A DNA stretch of 64,000 nt, taken from contig CATWQA010000002.1 of assembly GCA_958352815.1 (NCBI GenBank), positions 62,001 through 126,000 of the forward strand, written 5' to 3'. This DNA is from an uncultured Eubacteriales bacterium (GTDB taxonomy: Bacteria > Bacillota > Clostridia > Monoglobales > Monoglobaceae). Positions 39,249 through 48,249 of the stretch are shown here, piece by piece. The notes beneath the pieces were generated by a model, which was not told where the DNA came from, made no database searches, and was given only the letters and a program-made list of their open reading frames with translations. Position numbers and translations under genes: made by a program. How positions within the stretch are numbered: position 1 is the first letter of the stretch; the number at the start of each line of letters is the position of its first letter.

Positions 39249-40058
39249 CTAACTCAGCTCGGTAATTATCTTAAAAATCAAATCTGAAATTCTCCTGCAC
39301 ATCAGGGGCTCGGCGTTATCGATAACCTGTCTGTTAAGCCCGCCGCCCTCAATGCCTGCCGCCATGTTGGACACACCCGACAGCGCCAGTACTTTAATTC
39401 CGCAGTGAACCGCTGCGATAACCTCGGGCACGGTGGACATTCCCACCAAGTCGGCTCCCGCCGCCTTTAACATTCTGATTTCCGCAGGCGTCTCAAACTG
39501 AGGTCCCGTCATGTAGGCGTAGACCCCCTGTTTTAAATCTAAATTCAGGGTCTCTGCGCATTTTATAGCTAATTCCCTAAGCTCCGGTGCGTACGCCCTT
39601 GTCATGTCAAAAAAGCGTTCGCCCAGCTCATCGAGATTTTTCCCCCTCAGAGGCGAGTCCATACCAAACTTAATATGGTCGCATATCAAAATCGGATCTC
39701 CCGGTGCAAAATCGGTGTTAATCGCGCCGCTTGCATTGGTTAAAATCAGCGTCTCAACCCCCATAGCCTTTAGCATACGGACGGGAAACACAAGCTCCTC
39801 CATGGAATAGCCCTCATAATAGTGCAGTCTGCCCTGCATTACCACAACGGGAACTCCTGCGATTTTGCCCGCTATCAGGCGGCACTTATGCCAGTTTCCG
39901 TCTATCTTGGGAAAGCCGGGAATTTCACTGTAGGGAATAACAGCCCCTTCCTCCGCCGCGTCCCCTATTTCTCCCAGGCCCGTGCCGAGGATTACGGCAA
40001 CCCTCGGCGACAGGTCTGTCTTACTCATTATATATTCAGCCGCGTTTTTATAAGACAT
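39249..40058 (-). CDS. Purine nucleoside phosphorylase (trimeric type)
   Basis: 269 residues. Phosphorolysis of (deoxy)inosine and guanosine. ILGTGLGEIGD, GRLHYYEGYSMEELVFP, TNASGAINTDFAPGD, TGPQFETPAEIRM and GMSTVPEVIAA are typical of the trimeric PNP family (PunA/XapA/DeoD2). It could act on inosine released by mtaD-linked salvage. Nine bases from purL. Confidence 0.94.
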   Translation of the reverse strand: MSYKNAAEYIMSKTDLSPRVAVILGTGLGEIGDAAEEGAVIPYSEIPGFPKIDGNWHKCRLIAGKIAGVPVVVMQGRLHYYEGYSMEELVFPVRMLKAMGVETLILTNASGAINTDFAPGDPILICDHIKFGMDSPLRGKNLDELGERFFDMTRAYAPELRELAIKCAETLNLDLKQGVYAYMTGPQFETPAEIRMLKAAGADLVGMSTVPEVIAAVHCGIKVLALSGVSNMAAGIEGGGLNRQVIDNAEPLMCRRISDLIFKIITELS

Positions 40059-40066
40059 AGTCTCTC

Positions 40067-43000
40067 CTATTTGAAGTACTTAACTCCGCTTTCAAAAATC
40101 TTTTGGTCAATGTCTCCTACAATGTTCTTATAGACATTCTCGCCGATACGCTCCGAATGTCCCATCTTACCCAGAACTCTGCCGTCAGGGCTGGTTATGC
40201 CCTCGATTGCGTAATATGAACCGTTGGGGTTATAGGGCATCTCATAGGTGGGGTTGCCCTCCAAATCAACATACTGGGTGGCGATCTGTCCGTTTTTCTC
40301 CATCTCGGCTATAACCTCGGGGCTTGCAATAAATCTGCCCTCACCGTGGGACACGGCAATCTGATGAATATCTCCCAAATTCACGCCTGACAGCCACGGT
40401 GATTTTACAGATGAAATCCTTGTGGAAACTATCTGAGAAACGTGTCTGCCGATTGTGTTAAAGGTCAGTGTCGGGCAGGTGTCGTCAACCTTTCTGATTT
40501 CGCCGAAGGGCACCAGACCCAGCTTAATCAAAGCCTGAAATCCGTTACAAATTCCCAGAGCCAAGCCGCCCCGCTTGTTGAGCAACTCCATAACGGCTTC
40601 CTTGAGCTTTTCGTTCTCAAATGCCGCCTTGATGAACTTACCCGAACCGTCAGGCTCATCGCCGCCGCTGAAGCCGCCGGGGATCATGAGGATTTGAGCC
40701 TCGTTTACCGATTTCACAAATCTCTCGATTGACTCCTCAACGTGGGACTGCTTCAGGTTCCTGAACACCTGAACGTCCGCCTCCGCTCCCGCTCTTTCAA
40801 AAACCCGAGCCGTGTCGTACTCACAGTTGGTTCCCGGGAACGCAGGGATAAACACTCTGGGTCTCGGCATTTTTATCATGGGAGCCGCCGTGCTTCTCTC
40901 GCTGTAATTAAAGGCCTTCATTCCCACATTGTCATACTTTGCCTTGGTGGGATACACGCCCTCAAGGGGCTTTGCCCACGCTTTTACAACCTCGTCAACA
41001 GAGATTTCCTCTCCGTCTATCTTTATTAATCCGTCATCGGTTGTATGACCCAGGATTATAGTTTCTATATCATTGCCGATCATTCCGATGGCGCCTGCGC
41101 CCTCATACTCTATTATTACGCTGCCGTAGTACGCCTTGAACAGCTCCGACTTGTCGCTGCACTCGGTGAAATCAAAGCCCAGCTTATTGCCCATGGACGC
41201 CTTTATAACAGCCTCCATAACTCCGCCGTAGCCTACGGCATAGGCAGTTTTCACATTTTTGAACATGCTGTCTGAAATCATCTGATAGAGTATGCCGTAC
41301 AGAGTTTTCAGGCAGTCAAAGTCAGGCAGGTTATTCTCGTCATACTTGGGCTTAAACAGTATAACCGTGTTGCCCGCCGCCTTAAACTCGCTCGAAACAG
41401 CCTTTGCCGCGTCAAGAGGCGCAACCGCAAAGGAGGTCAGCGTGGGAGGAACGTCTATATCATTAAAGGAACCGCTCATGGAGTCCTTGCCGCCGATTGC
41501 CGCCAAAGACAGCTTCTCCTGAGCATAGTATCCGCCCAGCAAGGCCGCAAGAGGCTTGCCCCAACGCTTGGGGTCTGTGCCCAATCTCTCAAAGTATTCC
41601 TGGAATGTCAGGTATATATCCCTGTAATCCACACCGGCGCACACCGCCTTGGTTACCGACTCTACAACAGCGTATACCGCTCCCGCAAAGGGGTTCGCCT
41701 TTGAAATCTTCGGGTTGTAGCCGTAGGACATTACGGTTGCGGTGTTCGTCTCGTTGCCCAATACCGGGATTTTTGCAACCATGTTCTGCTGAGGCGTAAG
41801 CTGGTACTTTCCGCCGTAGGGCATGAACACCGAGTTGCCGCCGATTGTGCTGTCAAACCTCTCAACCAGACCCTTCTGGGAGCAAACGTTAATATCGCTC
41901 ACCAGGTCGAGTATCTTCTCTTTATAAGTATCTCCCTTGGGATTAAATTCAAACATTTCTGCGCCGAAATCGTCCGCCGTTACCTCAACATCTGCGTTCT
42001 TCTCTGCGCCGTTGGTGTTAAGGAAGGCTCTGGAAATGTCGCAAATGGTCTTTCCTCTCCAGTGCATAACCAGTCTGGGAAGCTCTGTCACCTCCGCCAC
42101 AACAACTGCGTCCAGGTTTTCCTTGTCCGCCTCTGCTATAAATCTTTCGGCGTCCTTAGCTCTGACTACAACAGCCATTCTCTCCTGGGACTCGGAAATA
42201 GCCAGCTCTGTGCCGTCCAGTCCCTCATACTTCTTGGGAACCTTATCCAAATCTATATCAAGACCGTCCGCAAGCTCTCCGATTGCCACCGAAACGCCGC
42301 CTGCACCAAAGTCGTTGCAGCGTCTGATCATGGTGGTAACCTCGTTCTTCCTGAACAGCCTTTGCAGCTTTCTCTCAACGGGCGGGTTACCCTTTTGTAC
42401 CTCTGCGCCGCAGGTTTCAAGAGATGAGCTGTCATGAGCCTTGGACGAGCCTGTGGCTCCGCCGCAGCCGTCACGGCCTGTCATTCCGCCCAGCAGAATA
42501 ACCACGTCTCCCGGCTCAGGAACCTCACGGATTACGTTTTTCTTGGGGGCCGCCGCAATTACCGCGCCTATCTCCATACGCTTTGCAACGTAGCCCTCAT
42601 CGTAAATTTCAGTTACTCCGCCTGTGGCAAGACCTATCTGATTGCCGTAGGAGCTGTAGCCCTCTGCCGCGCCCAGAACAAGCTTGCGCTGGGGCAGCTT
42701 GCCCTCCATTGTCTCTTTTAAGGTCTTTCTGGGGTCGCCCGCTCCCGTAACGCGCATTGCCTGGTAAACATATGAACGTCCCGACAGGGGGTCGCGGATA
42801 GCTCCGCCCAAGCAGGTTGCCGCGCCGCCGAAGGGCTCAATCTCTGTGGGGTGGTTATGGGTCTCGTTCTTGAACATAACCAGGTAGTCCTCTGTTGTGC
42901 CGTCTGTCATGTTCACCTGAACCTGAATTGAGCAGGCGTTTATCTCCTCACTCTCGTCAAGAGCCGTGAGCACGCCTCTCTTTTTCAGCTCCTTTGCTGC

Positions 43001-43825
43001 GATCGTGGCAACGTCCATAAGGCAAATATTCTTCTGCTTCTCGCCGTAGACAAACTTTCTGGACTCCAAATAGTCGTTATACACGCCCTCTATGAACTCA
43101 TTCTTTATCTTTATATTATTGAGCTTGGTTGCAAAGGTGGTATGACGGCAGTGGTCAGACCAGTATGTGTCAATCATGCGTATCTCCGTCAGGGACGGGT
43201 CACGCTTTTCCGTATCTCTGAAGTAGTCACGGCAGAACCTGATATCGTCCTCATCCATTGCCAGACCCAAATCGGCAATCATCTTTTCAAGATCTCCGTC
43301 ATCCATACTAATAAACCCGTCGATTGTTATTACGTCGGCAGGCTCTTCAAGCTTATCGTTAAGTGTCAGAGGCTTGTCCATTGATGCGGGGCGGGCTTCA
43401 ACAGGGTTAATCGAATAGTTCTTAGCCGCCTCCAGCTCCTCATCGGAAATATCCCCTGACAAAATCACTATCTTAGCCGTCCTTACAACCGGCTTTTCGC
43501 CCTCGGTCATAATCTGGGTACACTGAGCGGCGCTGTCCGCCCTCTGATCAAACTGACCGGGGAGGTACTCCGAAGCAAAATACTTGTCCGAAGCGGGAAT
43601 ATCTATATTTTCAAAGGTTACGTTATCCACCTGAGGCTCTGCATAAACAACGGGAAGCACAACCTGCAGTTCCTCATCGGTTATGCCGTCTATATCATAG
43701 CGATTGATAACGCGCACGTTCTCAAGCCCTGTCAAACCCAGGTTCTGAACAAGGTCGTCTTTAAGCGCCTGAGCCTCAATGTCAAACCCCTTCTTTTTCT
43801 CAACAAATAATCTTTTTATGCTCAT
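40067..43825 (-). CDS. purL: Phosphoribosylformylglycinamidine synthase, single-chain PurL
   Basis: 1252 residues. FGAM synthase with all modules in one chain: N-terminal PurS-like domain, linker, two AIR-synthase-like ATP domains (YWSDHCRHTTF, FKNETHNHPTEIEPFGGAATCLGG, GRDGCGGATGSS), and a C-terminal class I glutaminase with nucleophile Cys in LALGICNGFQAL and the late His. No purQ or purS is needed. Single-chain PurL of this kind is common in clostridia and proteobacteria. First gene of the purine operon, with a good GGAGC site. Confidence 0.96.
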   Translation of the reverse strand: MSIKRLFVEKKKGFDIEAQALKDDLVQNLGLTGLENVRVINRYDIDGITDEELQVVLPVVYAEPQVDNVTFENIDIPASDKYFASEYLPGQFDQRADSAAQCTQIMTEGEKPVVRTAKIVILSGDISDEELEAAKNYSINPVEARPASMDKPLTLNDKLEEPADVITIDGFISMDDGDLEKMIADLGLAMDEDDIRFCRDYFRDTEKRDPSLTEIRMIDTYWSDHCRHTTFATKLNNIKIKNEFIEGVYNDYLESRKFVYGEKQKNICLMDVATIAAKELKKRGVLTALDESEEINACSIQVQVNMTDGTTEDYLVMFKNETHNHPTEIEPFGGAATCLGGAIRDPLSGRSYVYQAMRVTGAGDPRKTLKETMEGKLPQRKLVLGAAEGYSSYGNQIGLATGGVTEIYDEGYVAKRMEIGAVIAAAPKKNVIREVPEPGDVVILLGGMTGRDGCGGATGSSKAHDSSSLETCGAEVQKGNPPVERKLQRLFRKNEVTTMIRRCNDFGAGGVSVAIGELADGLDIDLDKVPKKYEGLDGTELAISESQERMAVVVRAKDAERFIAEADKENLDAVVVAEVTELPRLVMHWRGKTICDISRAFLNTNGAEKNADVEVTADDFGAEMFEFNPKGDTYKEKILDLVSDINVCSQKGLVERFDSTIGGNSVFMPYGGKYQLTPQQNMVAKIPVLGNETNTATVMSYGYNPKISKANPFAGAVYAVVESVTKAVCAGVDYRDIYLTFQEYFERLGTDPKRWGKPLAALLGGYYAQEKLSLAAIGGKDSMSGSFNDIDVPPTLTSFAVAPLDAAKAVSSEFKAAGNTVILFKPKYDENNLPDFDCLKTLYGILYQMISDSMFKNVKTAYAVGYGGVMEAVIKASMGNKLGFDFTECSDKSELFKAYYGSVIIEYEGAGAIGMIGNDIETIILGHTTDDGLIKIDGEEISVDEVVKAWAKPLEGVYPTKAKYDNVGMKAFNYSERSTAAPMIKMPRPRVFIPAFPGTNCEYDTARVFERAGAEADVQVFRNLKQSHVEESIERFVKSVNEAQILMIPGGFSGGDEPDGSGKFIKAAFENEKLKEAVMELLNKRGGLALGICNGFQALIKLGLVPFGEIRKVDDTCPTLTFNTIGRHVSQIVSTRISSVKSPWLSGVNLGDIHQIAVSHGEGRFIASPEVIAEMEKNGQIATQYVDLEGNPTYEMPYNPNGSYYAIEGITSPDGRVLGKMGHSERIGENVYKNIVGDIDQKIFESGVKYFK

Positions 43826-43875
43826 AACACAAGCTCCTTTTCGGCAGTATTGTTTTTAAATTAACACATGACTTT

Positions 43876-43904
43876 ATTTTAAACATAAAATTGCTTTTTG
43901 TCAA
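43876..43904 (-). promoter_or_regulatory. Sigma-A promoter of the purine operon
   Basis: Minus strand: TTGACA (43899-43904), 17 bp, TAAAAT (43876-43881), about 50 bases before purL. I see no purine riboswitch in the short leader. Confidence 0.8.
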
Positions 43905-43945
43905 TCTAATACAGCATTTTTCTTAAAAAATATTGTGATAGAATG

Positions 43946-43975
43946 TTAAAGGCTAAGCCTTTGAAACCATAGTAC
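43946..43975 (+). repeat. Fragment of repeat family A
   Basis: TTAAAGGCTAAGCCTTTGAAACCAT resembles the left end of family A (AAAGGCTTTGCCTTTGAAACCATTG), without the rest of the element. It lies in the 540-base gap before purL, which otherwise holds repeat D and no gene. Confidence 0.5.
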
Positions 43976-44097
43976 TGTTTATAAACCTAATTTTGATAAA
44001 ATAACTACGGTACGTCCGGGAAGTCATCCCTACTACTATGTAATACTTAAAATTTTATTAAAATTAACAAGTTTGAATATATGTAAATCATTACGGT

Positions 44098-44243
44098 GTA
44101 GGGGGCGGATTCCTATACGCCCCGCTAAAAAATTTTGTTTATATATAATTAAATGGGATTGCACTCAAATTATATGCTAACTCCGGTTACTTTGATAAAA
44201 ACTATAGGTTTACTTGCGGGGCGTATAGGAATCCGCCCCCTAC
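44098..44243. repeat. Palindromic repeat family D, second complete copy
   Basis: Arms of 28 bp, TGTAGGGGGCGGATTCC... at 44098-44125 and its exact complement at 44216-44243, about 90 AT-rich bases apart. Compared with 20661-20838 the arms differ at three places, each matched by the complementary change in the other arm. Confidence 0.85.
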
Positions 44244-44321
44244 AATCCAAACAGTTACAAATATATCAACCCGTTTACAAAATGCACAACAGGCGGGCGG
44301 AATTGGGCTAAGCAATTTTTG

Positions 44322-44357
44322 AATAAAAATAAGGATGAAGTTAAACTCCATCCTTAT
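44322..44357 (-). terminator. Terminator of the sigma/anti-sigma operon
   Basis: Minus strand: AAGGATG-g-AGTTTAACT-t-CATCCTT folds as a stem with a small internal mismatch, followed by ATTTTTATT. Confidence 0.8.
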
Positions 44358-44366
44358 CAATCATAT

Positions 44367-46283
44367 TTATTGTGAATTTGTTCTCTGAACAATAACCTTA
44401 ACGTCATTATTCTTTCCCAGAATAACCAGACGATAAGTCAGATTGTTCTCCTTTAAAAACTCGGTAAACTTAACATACTCGTCGCCGTCCAGATACAGGG
44501 TTGTACCCTCATCATCCACCTTTGAGCAGTTTGCAAAAGCCGAATTCATAAGCGAATTATAAATATCATTACTTTCGATAACGCAGCTTATAACCGACGC
44601 GTCTTCCATATCAGCCGACTTGCTTGCATAAGCCTCGGTTTCACCTTTATCATTTCTCACAAGATTGGGCGCTGCCGACGCTGAGGTTGCAGGCGCTGCG
44701 CTTGATGAAGGCTTAGGTGAAGCCGATGTTGACGGCTTGGGAGTTGCGCTTGTGCTCGGGGCTGCCGTAGGTGACGGCTTAGGCGTCGGGCTTGGTTTAG
44801 CCGACGGCTTTGGCGCCGCCGTAGGCGACGGTGACGCAACTGCGCTGTTGTCATCATCACCCGTTCCGGCAGAAGCTACAGCCGGTGTATCATTCGTTCC
44901 GGAACCGTCATCTGAAGTAACAGAATCAGGATCAACATAAGTGGGAGAAGTCATCCCCGACGCAACATCAGGAAGAATAATTCTCGGCGTTACGTATGTC
45001 GAACCCGTATTCGGCTTTATCTCCGGAAGAATTATCTTGGGCGCAACGTATGGTCTCGGTGTTGCCGTAGGCCTTGCTGTAGCTCTGGCAGAAGAACTGC
45101 TTGCAGTAGTCCTGTTGCTTGAAGAGCTACTTGTAGTTCTGTTGCTTGAAGAGCTACTTGTAGTTCTATTGCTCGACGAGCTGCTTGACGTACCACTTGA
45201 AGTTGTCGCTCTGCTTGAGCTGCTTCCGCTTGTAGTATTGGTCGCCGTGCTCGAGGAACCTGAGGATCTGCTCGTGCTGCCTGTCGTGCCGCTTGAGGTA
45301 CTGTTACCCATATTCAGCCCTGATGCCGCTGCCGCAGAGGGTCTGGCGGTGGTCATAGGCGATTTGGAACCGCCCGCAGATGACGGTCCTGCCGTTGCGG
45401 CAGCCTTCGGCGCCGACGTCGAGCCCCCGTCCCCCGTTACATACTCATCCAAACCGCTGGCGCTGGGCTTTGCAGTAGCCCTCGCGTTGGCAATGGTTTG
45501 GTCATCAGAAAAGCTGTACATATCATCCGACGATTTCATAACCTGGTAAATTCCGCTGCCCGCGACACCCATAACAAGCACCGCGCTGAGAGCGGCCGGA
45601 GCAAGAACTCTCCAGTTTGCGTGCTTAACGAACCTGTCTGTCTTATCCTTAGCGGCGGTAAACGCCGACTTAATTCTGTCGCCAATCCCGTCCCCGGCAA
45701 GACCGTTTCGTCTTAAAACGTCATACTCCTCCTTAACCTCCGGAGCAATAGCCACAAGCCTGTCATGTATCCCGGATATTAAGTCAGATGGAACTGCGGG
45801 AGCCGTGCTGGAACTGATAACGCCCAGCATATCTCTGATGTCGTCAAGCTCAATTCTGCACATCTCACAGTTGTTAAGATGAGCTCCGACAGCCTTGTTC
45901 TCAACCTCATCGGTCGCGTCTGAGACATAGTCATAGAGCAGGTCTCTGCATTCGTCACAGGTCAAGGTATCAGGGTAATCCTCCTCCGTCTCATAACCTT
46001 GAATTTCGTTAATCACGTGGTCAAAATCACTGATATCTTTTGCGGGGGCATCGTCAAACTCACCGCCGTCAAACCCAACGCTTTTGAGCAGAGCGTCCGG
46101 GTCGTCAAAATCAATGCCGGCAATGCTTTCCAAAAATTTACTGTCAGCAGCTTCATCCCCGGCATCATTCAGAACAATCGGTTCCTTTTCGTCAAGATTA
46201 ATCTGCCTGATGTCATCCGCGATACTGCCCATCACTTCGTCATATTTTTGTCTAAGCTCATCATCCTTTTCAAAATCTGACAT
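44367..46283 (-). CDS. Anti-sigma factor: zinc-finger, one membrane helix, long Ser/Thr/Pro region
   Basis: 638 residues. A cytoplasmic acidic segment is followed by a zf-HC2 zinc finger at about 100-145 (TCDECRDLLYDYVSD ... HLNNCEMCR, the H-x3-C-x2-C pattern), which should bind the ECF sigma encoded just upstream. One membrane helix (APAALSAVLVMGVAGSGIY) follows near 228-246. Outside is a ~250-residue low-complexity region with nine-residue repeats (SSSSSNRTT), paired YVxPxIILP motifs and SPTAAPKPS-type tracts, then a folded C-terminal domain of ~90 residues that may be the sensor. Likely a wall-spanning stress sensor; the signal is unknown. Confidence 0.87.
   Translation of the reverse strand: MSDFEKDDELRQKYDEVMGSIADDIRQINLDEKEPIVLNDAGDEAADSKFLESIAGIDFDDPDALLKSVGFDGGEFDDAPAKDISDFDHVINEIQGYETEEDYPDTLTCDECRDLLYDYVSDATDEVENKAVGAHLNNCEMCRIELDDIRDMLGVISSSTAPAVPSDLISGIHDRLVAIAPEVKEEYDVLRRNGLAGDGIGDRIKSAFTAAKDKTDRFVKHANWRVLAPAALSAVLVMGVAGSGIYQVMKSSDDMYSFSDDQTIANARATAKPSASGLDEYVTGDGGSTSAPKAAATAGPSSAGGSKSPMTTARPSAAAASGLNMGNSTSSGTTGSTSRSSGSSSTATNTTSGSSSSRATTSSGTSSSSSSNRTTSSSSSNRTTSSSSSNRTTASSSSARATARPTATPRPYVAPKIILPEIKPNTGSTYVTPRIILPDVASGMTSPTYVDPDSVTSDDGSGTNDTPAVASAGTGDDDNSAVASPSPTAAPKPSAKPSPTPKPSPTAAPSTSATPKPSTSASPKPSSSAAPATSASAAPNLVRNDKGETEAYASKSADMEDASVISCVIESNDIYNSLMNSAFANCSKVDDEGTTLYLDGDEYVKFTEFLKENNLTYRLVILGKNNDVKVIVQRTNSQ
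45114..45195 (-). repeat. 27-bp tandem repeat inside the anti-sigma gene
   Basis: Two exact 27-bp units and a degenerate third, at 45115, 45142 and 45169, encoding SSSSSNRTT-like nine-residue blocks. Units this similar can change number by slippage, altering the length of the outer stalk. Confidence 0.85.
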
Positions 46284-46402
46284 TATACCCCTCCTTCCTA
46301 TATATCATATTCACCACAACTCCTATAATATTCACACAAAATCTATGCAATATTTTAAGCCAACATATTGTACACTTTGCGCAAACTATTCCCTACATTT
46401 AG

Positions 46403-46999
46403 TTAGACGAAAAAATTATCAAAAAGTTCCCTATCTTTTAATAAAATTTCACGCAGGTTCTTTCTTCCTCTGCTTATCCTTGATTTAACCGTTCCCACAG
46501 AGCAATCCACAACCTCTGCAATATCATCGTAGGACAGCCCCTGTATATCACGCAAAATAATTGCAATGCGATAATCATCAGGCAGCATGGAAATCGCGCG
46601 GTTTACTGCATTCTTCATCTCGTTCCGCTCCGCCACCACATCGGGGGTCGGCGCACTGTCCGCAACCTCGCTTGAAAAGGACTTTCCATCCTCATCCTCC
46701 ATATCGCTGTCCAGAGAAAACGCCGCCAAGTCGCGTTTTTTCTTCTTCACTATATCGAGACAAGTGTTTGTGGCAATTTTATATATCCACGTGGACAGTT
46801 TAGATTGGAACCGGAATGAGTTTATGTTCTTAAACAGCTTTATAAATATCTCCTGAGACATATCAGCCGCGTCTTCCGCGTTTCCCGAAAATCTGTAAGA
46901 CACATTAAAAACCAAAGAACGGTAGTCGGAAATTATTTTTTCAAAGGCTTCAACGTCGCCCTTTTGCGCTTTTCTTACGAGTTTTTCTTCGTCAGCCAC
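46403..46999 (-). CDS. ECF-type RNA polymerase sigma factor (SigW-like)
   Basis: 198 residues. Region 2 (YRSLVFNVSYRFSGNAEDAADMSQEIFIKLFKNI) and region 4 (LPDDYRIAIILRDIQGLSYDDIAEVVDCSVGTVKSRISRGR) are both intact, joined by an acidic linker. The start is GTG at 46999 with GGAGGTG upstream. Paired with the zf-HC2 anti-sigma 119 bp downstream on the same strand. Confidence 0.93.
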   Translation of the reverse strand: MADEEKLVRKAQKGDVEAFEKIISDYRSLVFNVSYRFSGNAEDAADMSQEIFIKLFKNINSFRFQSKLSTWIYKIATNTCLDIVKKKKRDLAAFSLDSDMEDEDGKSFSSEVADSAPTPDVVAERNEMKNAVNRAISMLPDDYRIAIILRDIQGLSYDDIAEVVDCSVGTVKSRISRGRKNLREILLKDRELFDNFFV

Positions 47000-47067
47000 A
47001 CACTCACCTCCCCGGTCTGCATTCCCTCTCGTGAACTATCATATTATTATTCTTTTCAGTCTCTCAT

Positions 47068-47096
47068 AGGATAACACAAAAAAACGGCTTTGTCAA
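47068..47096 (-). promoter_or_regulatory. Possible promoter of the ECF sigma operon
   Basis: Minus strand: TTGACA, 17 bp, TATCCT. The -35 is consensus, the -10 weak. An ECF-type self-recognised promoter was not obvious. Confidence 0.45.
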
Positions 47097-47157
47097 ATAT
47101 TAAGTTAATATCTACAATTATCTGCAAAAACATTTCAAAAAAACAGTAATGCGCCCC

Positions 47158-48174
47158 TTAATCCCTCTTAATCAATTCGGAAACATACATTTCCACGGCG
47201 TTCCATTGGTCAATTTTTCCGGATTTCATATCTATGGAATACTTAAGCCCCTTATCCACCATACGTTTTAAATAAACCTCTCCAAATCTTTTACTGTTTT
47301 CAATAGCCTTGTTCACGGCAAACACCGGCGGGCGCCTGTCAAAATATTCAAGCATATCGTTTGCAGTGAGCCCATCCTGCTTTAAAAGCTTGCACAGAAG
47401 CAACTCATACACCTGATCCAGAATAACGCTCATAACCATTGTGGGAGACGCGTTTTCACATCTTAATTTGTTTAGCTGCTCCTTTGCCTTGTCGCCTCTG
47501 CCGCCTATTATATTCTTATTAAATATATCGTATACCTGAACCTCCGTACTCTTGTCAACTACCGCGTCAATATCCTCGCGGGTCACCTTATGGCGGTCAT
47601 CGCCCATGTACAAAATCAGCTTTTTGCATTCCTTGTCAAGCTTGGCCATGGACTGCCCCGACATTCTGACAAAGTAGCTCAGGTCTTTTGCGATTATACG
47701 CTTTTCCGCTTTTTCCAGCGTCCTTTCAATCCAAACTTCAAGCTTGTTCACAGGCTGATATTCAAAATTGACAACCCCGCCCCGCTCCTCAATAAACTTT
47801 AAAGATTTTATCTTTTTGGGGTCAAAGCCCGGCTCCCAAAAAATCAGACAGACGTAGTCCGGCAGGTCGGCGGCGTAATCCTTGATTTTCTTAAACTCGC
47901 TGCTTTTCAGATTGTCAAATATACCGCTGTTCTTTATTAAAACAACCCGTCGGTCGCCGCCCTGAGGAAATGTCTCCGCAGCGGCAATTATCTCGTCCGC
48001 CGTTATCTTTCCGTCAGAAGATGTGTAGTTAAACTCTGACGTGCCCTTTTGGACAAGCTTTTTCCTTATGGAGCTTATTCTGTTTTCCGCAAGATAAGCT
48101 TCCTCTCCCAGAATAAAAAGCAGCTTGGGTATTCTGCTTGATTTAATCGCAGAATTTAATTCCTCAACAGTCAT
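47158..48174 (-). CDS. holA: DNA polymerase III delta subunit
   Basis: 338 residues. Clamp-loader subunit that opens the sliding clamp. The N-terminal AAA-like part has LLFILGEEAYLAENRI, and FPQGGDRRVVLIKN, the middle KRIIAKDLSYFVRMSGQSMAKLDKECKKL and C-terminal helical collar match HolA. The ATG has GAGGTAG upstream. Between the NlpC/P60 gene, which has its own terminator, and the sigma gene. Confidence 0.92.
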   Translation of the reverse strand: MTVEELNSAIKSSRIPKLLFILGEEAYLAENRISSIRKKLVQKGTSEFNYTSSDGKITADEIIAAAETFPQGGDRRVVLIKNSGIFDNLKSSEFKKIKDYAADLPDYVCLIFWEPGFDPKKIKSLKFIEERGGVVNFEYQPVNKLEVWIERTLEKAEKRIIAKDLSYFVRMSGQSMAKLDKECKKLILYMGDDRHKVTREDIDAVVDKSTEVQVYDIFNKNIIGGRGDKAKEQLNKLRCENASPTMVMSVILDQVYELLLCKLLKQDGLTANDMLEYFDRRPPVFAVNKAIENSKRFGEVYLKRMVDKGLKYSIDMKSGKIDQWNAVEMYVSELIKRD

Positions 48175-48197
48175 ATTACTACCTCAAAATCATATTT

Positions 48198-48230
48198 CTC
48201 AAAAAAAGGGGAGCGGTCAACGACCACTCC
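48198..48230 (-). terminator. Terminator of the NlpC/P60 gene
   Basis: Minus strand: GGAGTGGTC-GTT-GACCGCTCC (one T-G pair) followed by CCTTTTTTT. Confidence 0.88.
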
Positions 48231-48249
48231 TGCCTAATATTAAACTGTC

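Noticed and set aside
44665..45549. Long plus-strand frames rich in Val, Leu and Gly opposite the anti-sigma gene
   Set aside because: They are the antisense reading of Ser/Thr/Pro-rich low-complexity codons and have no start signals.
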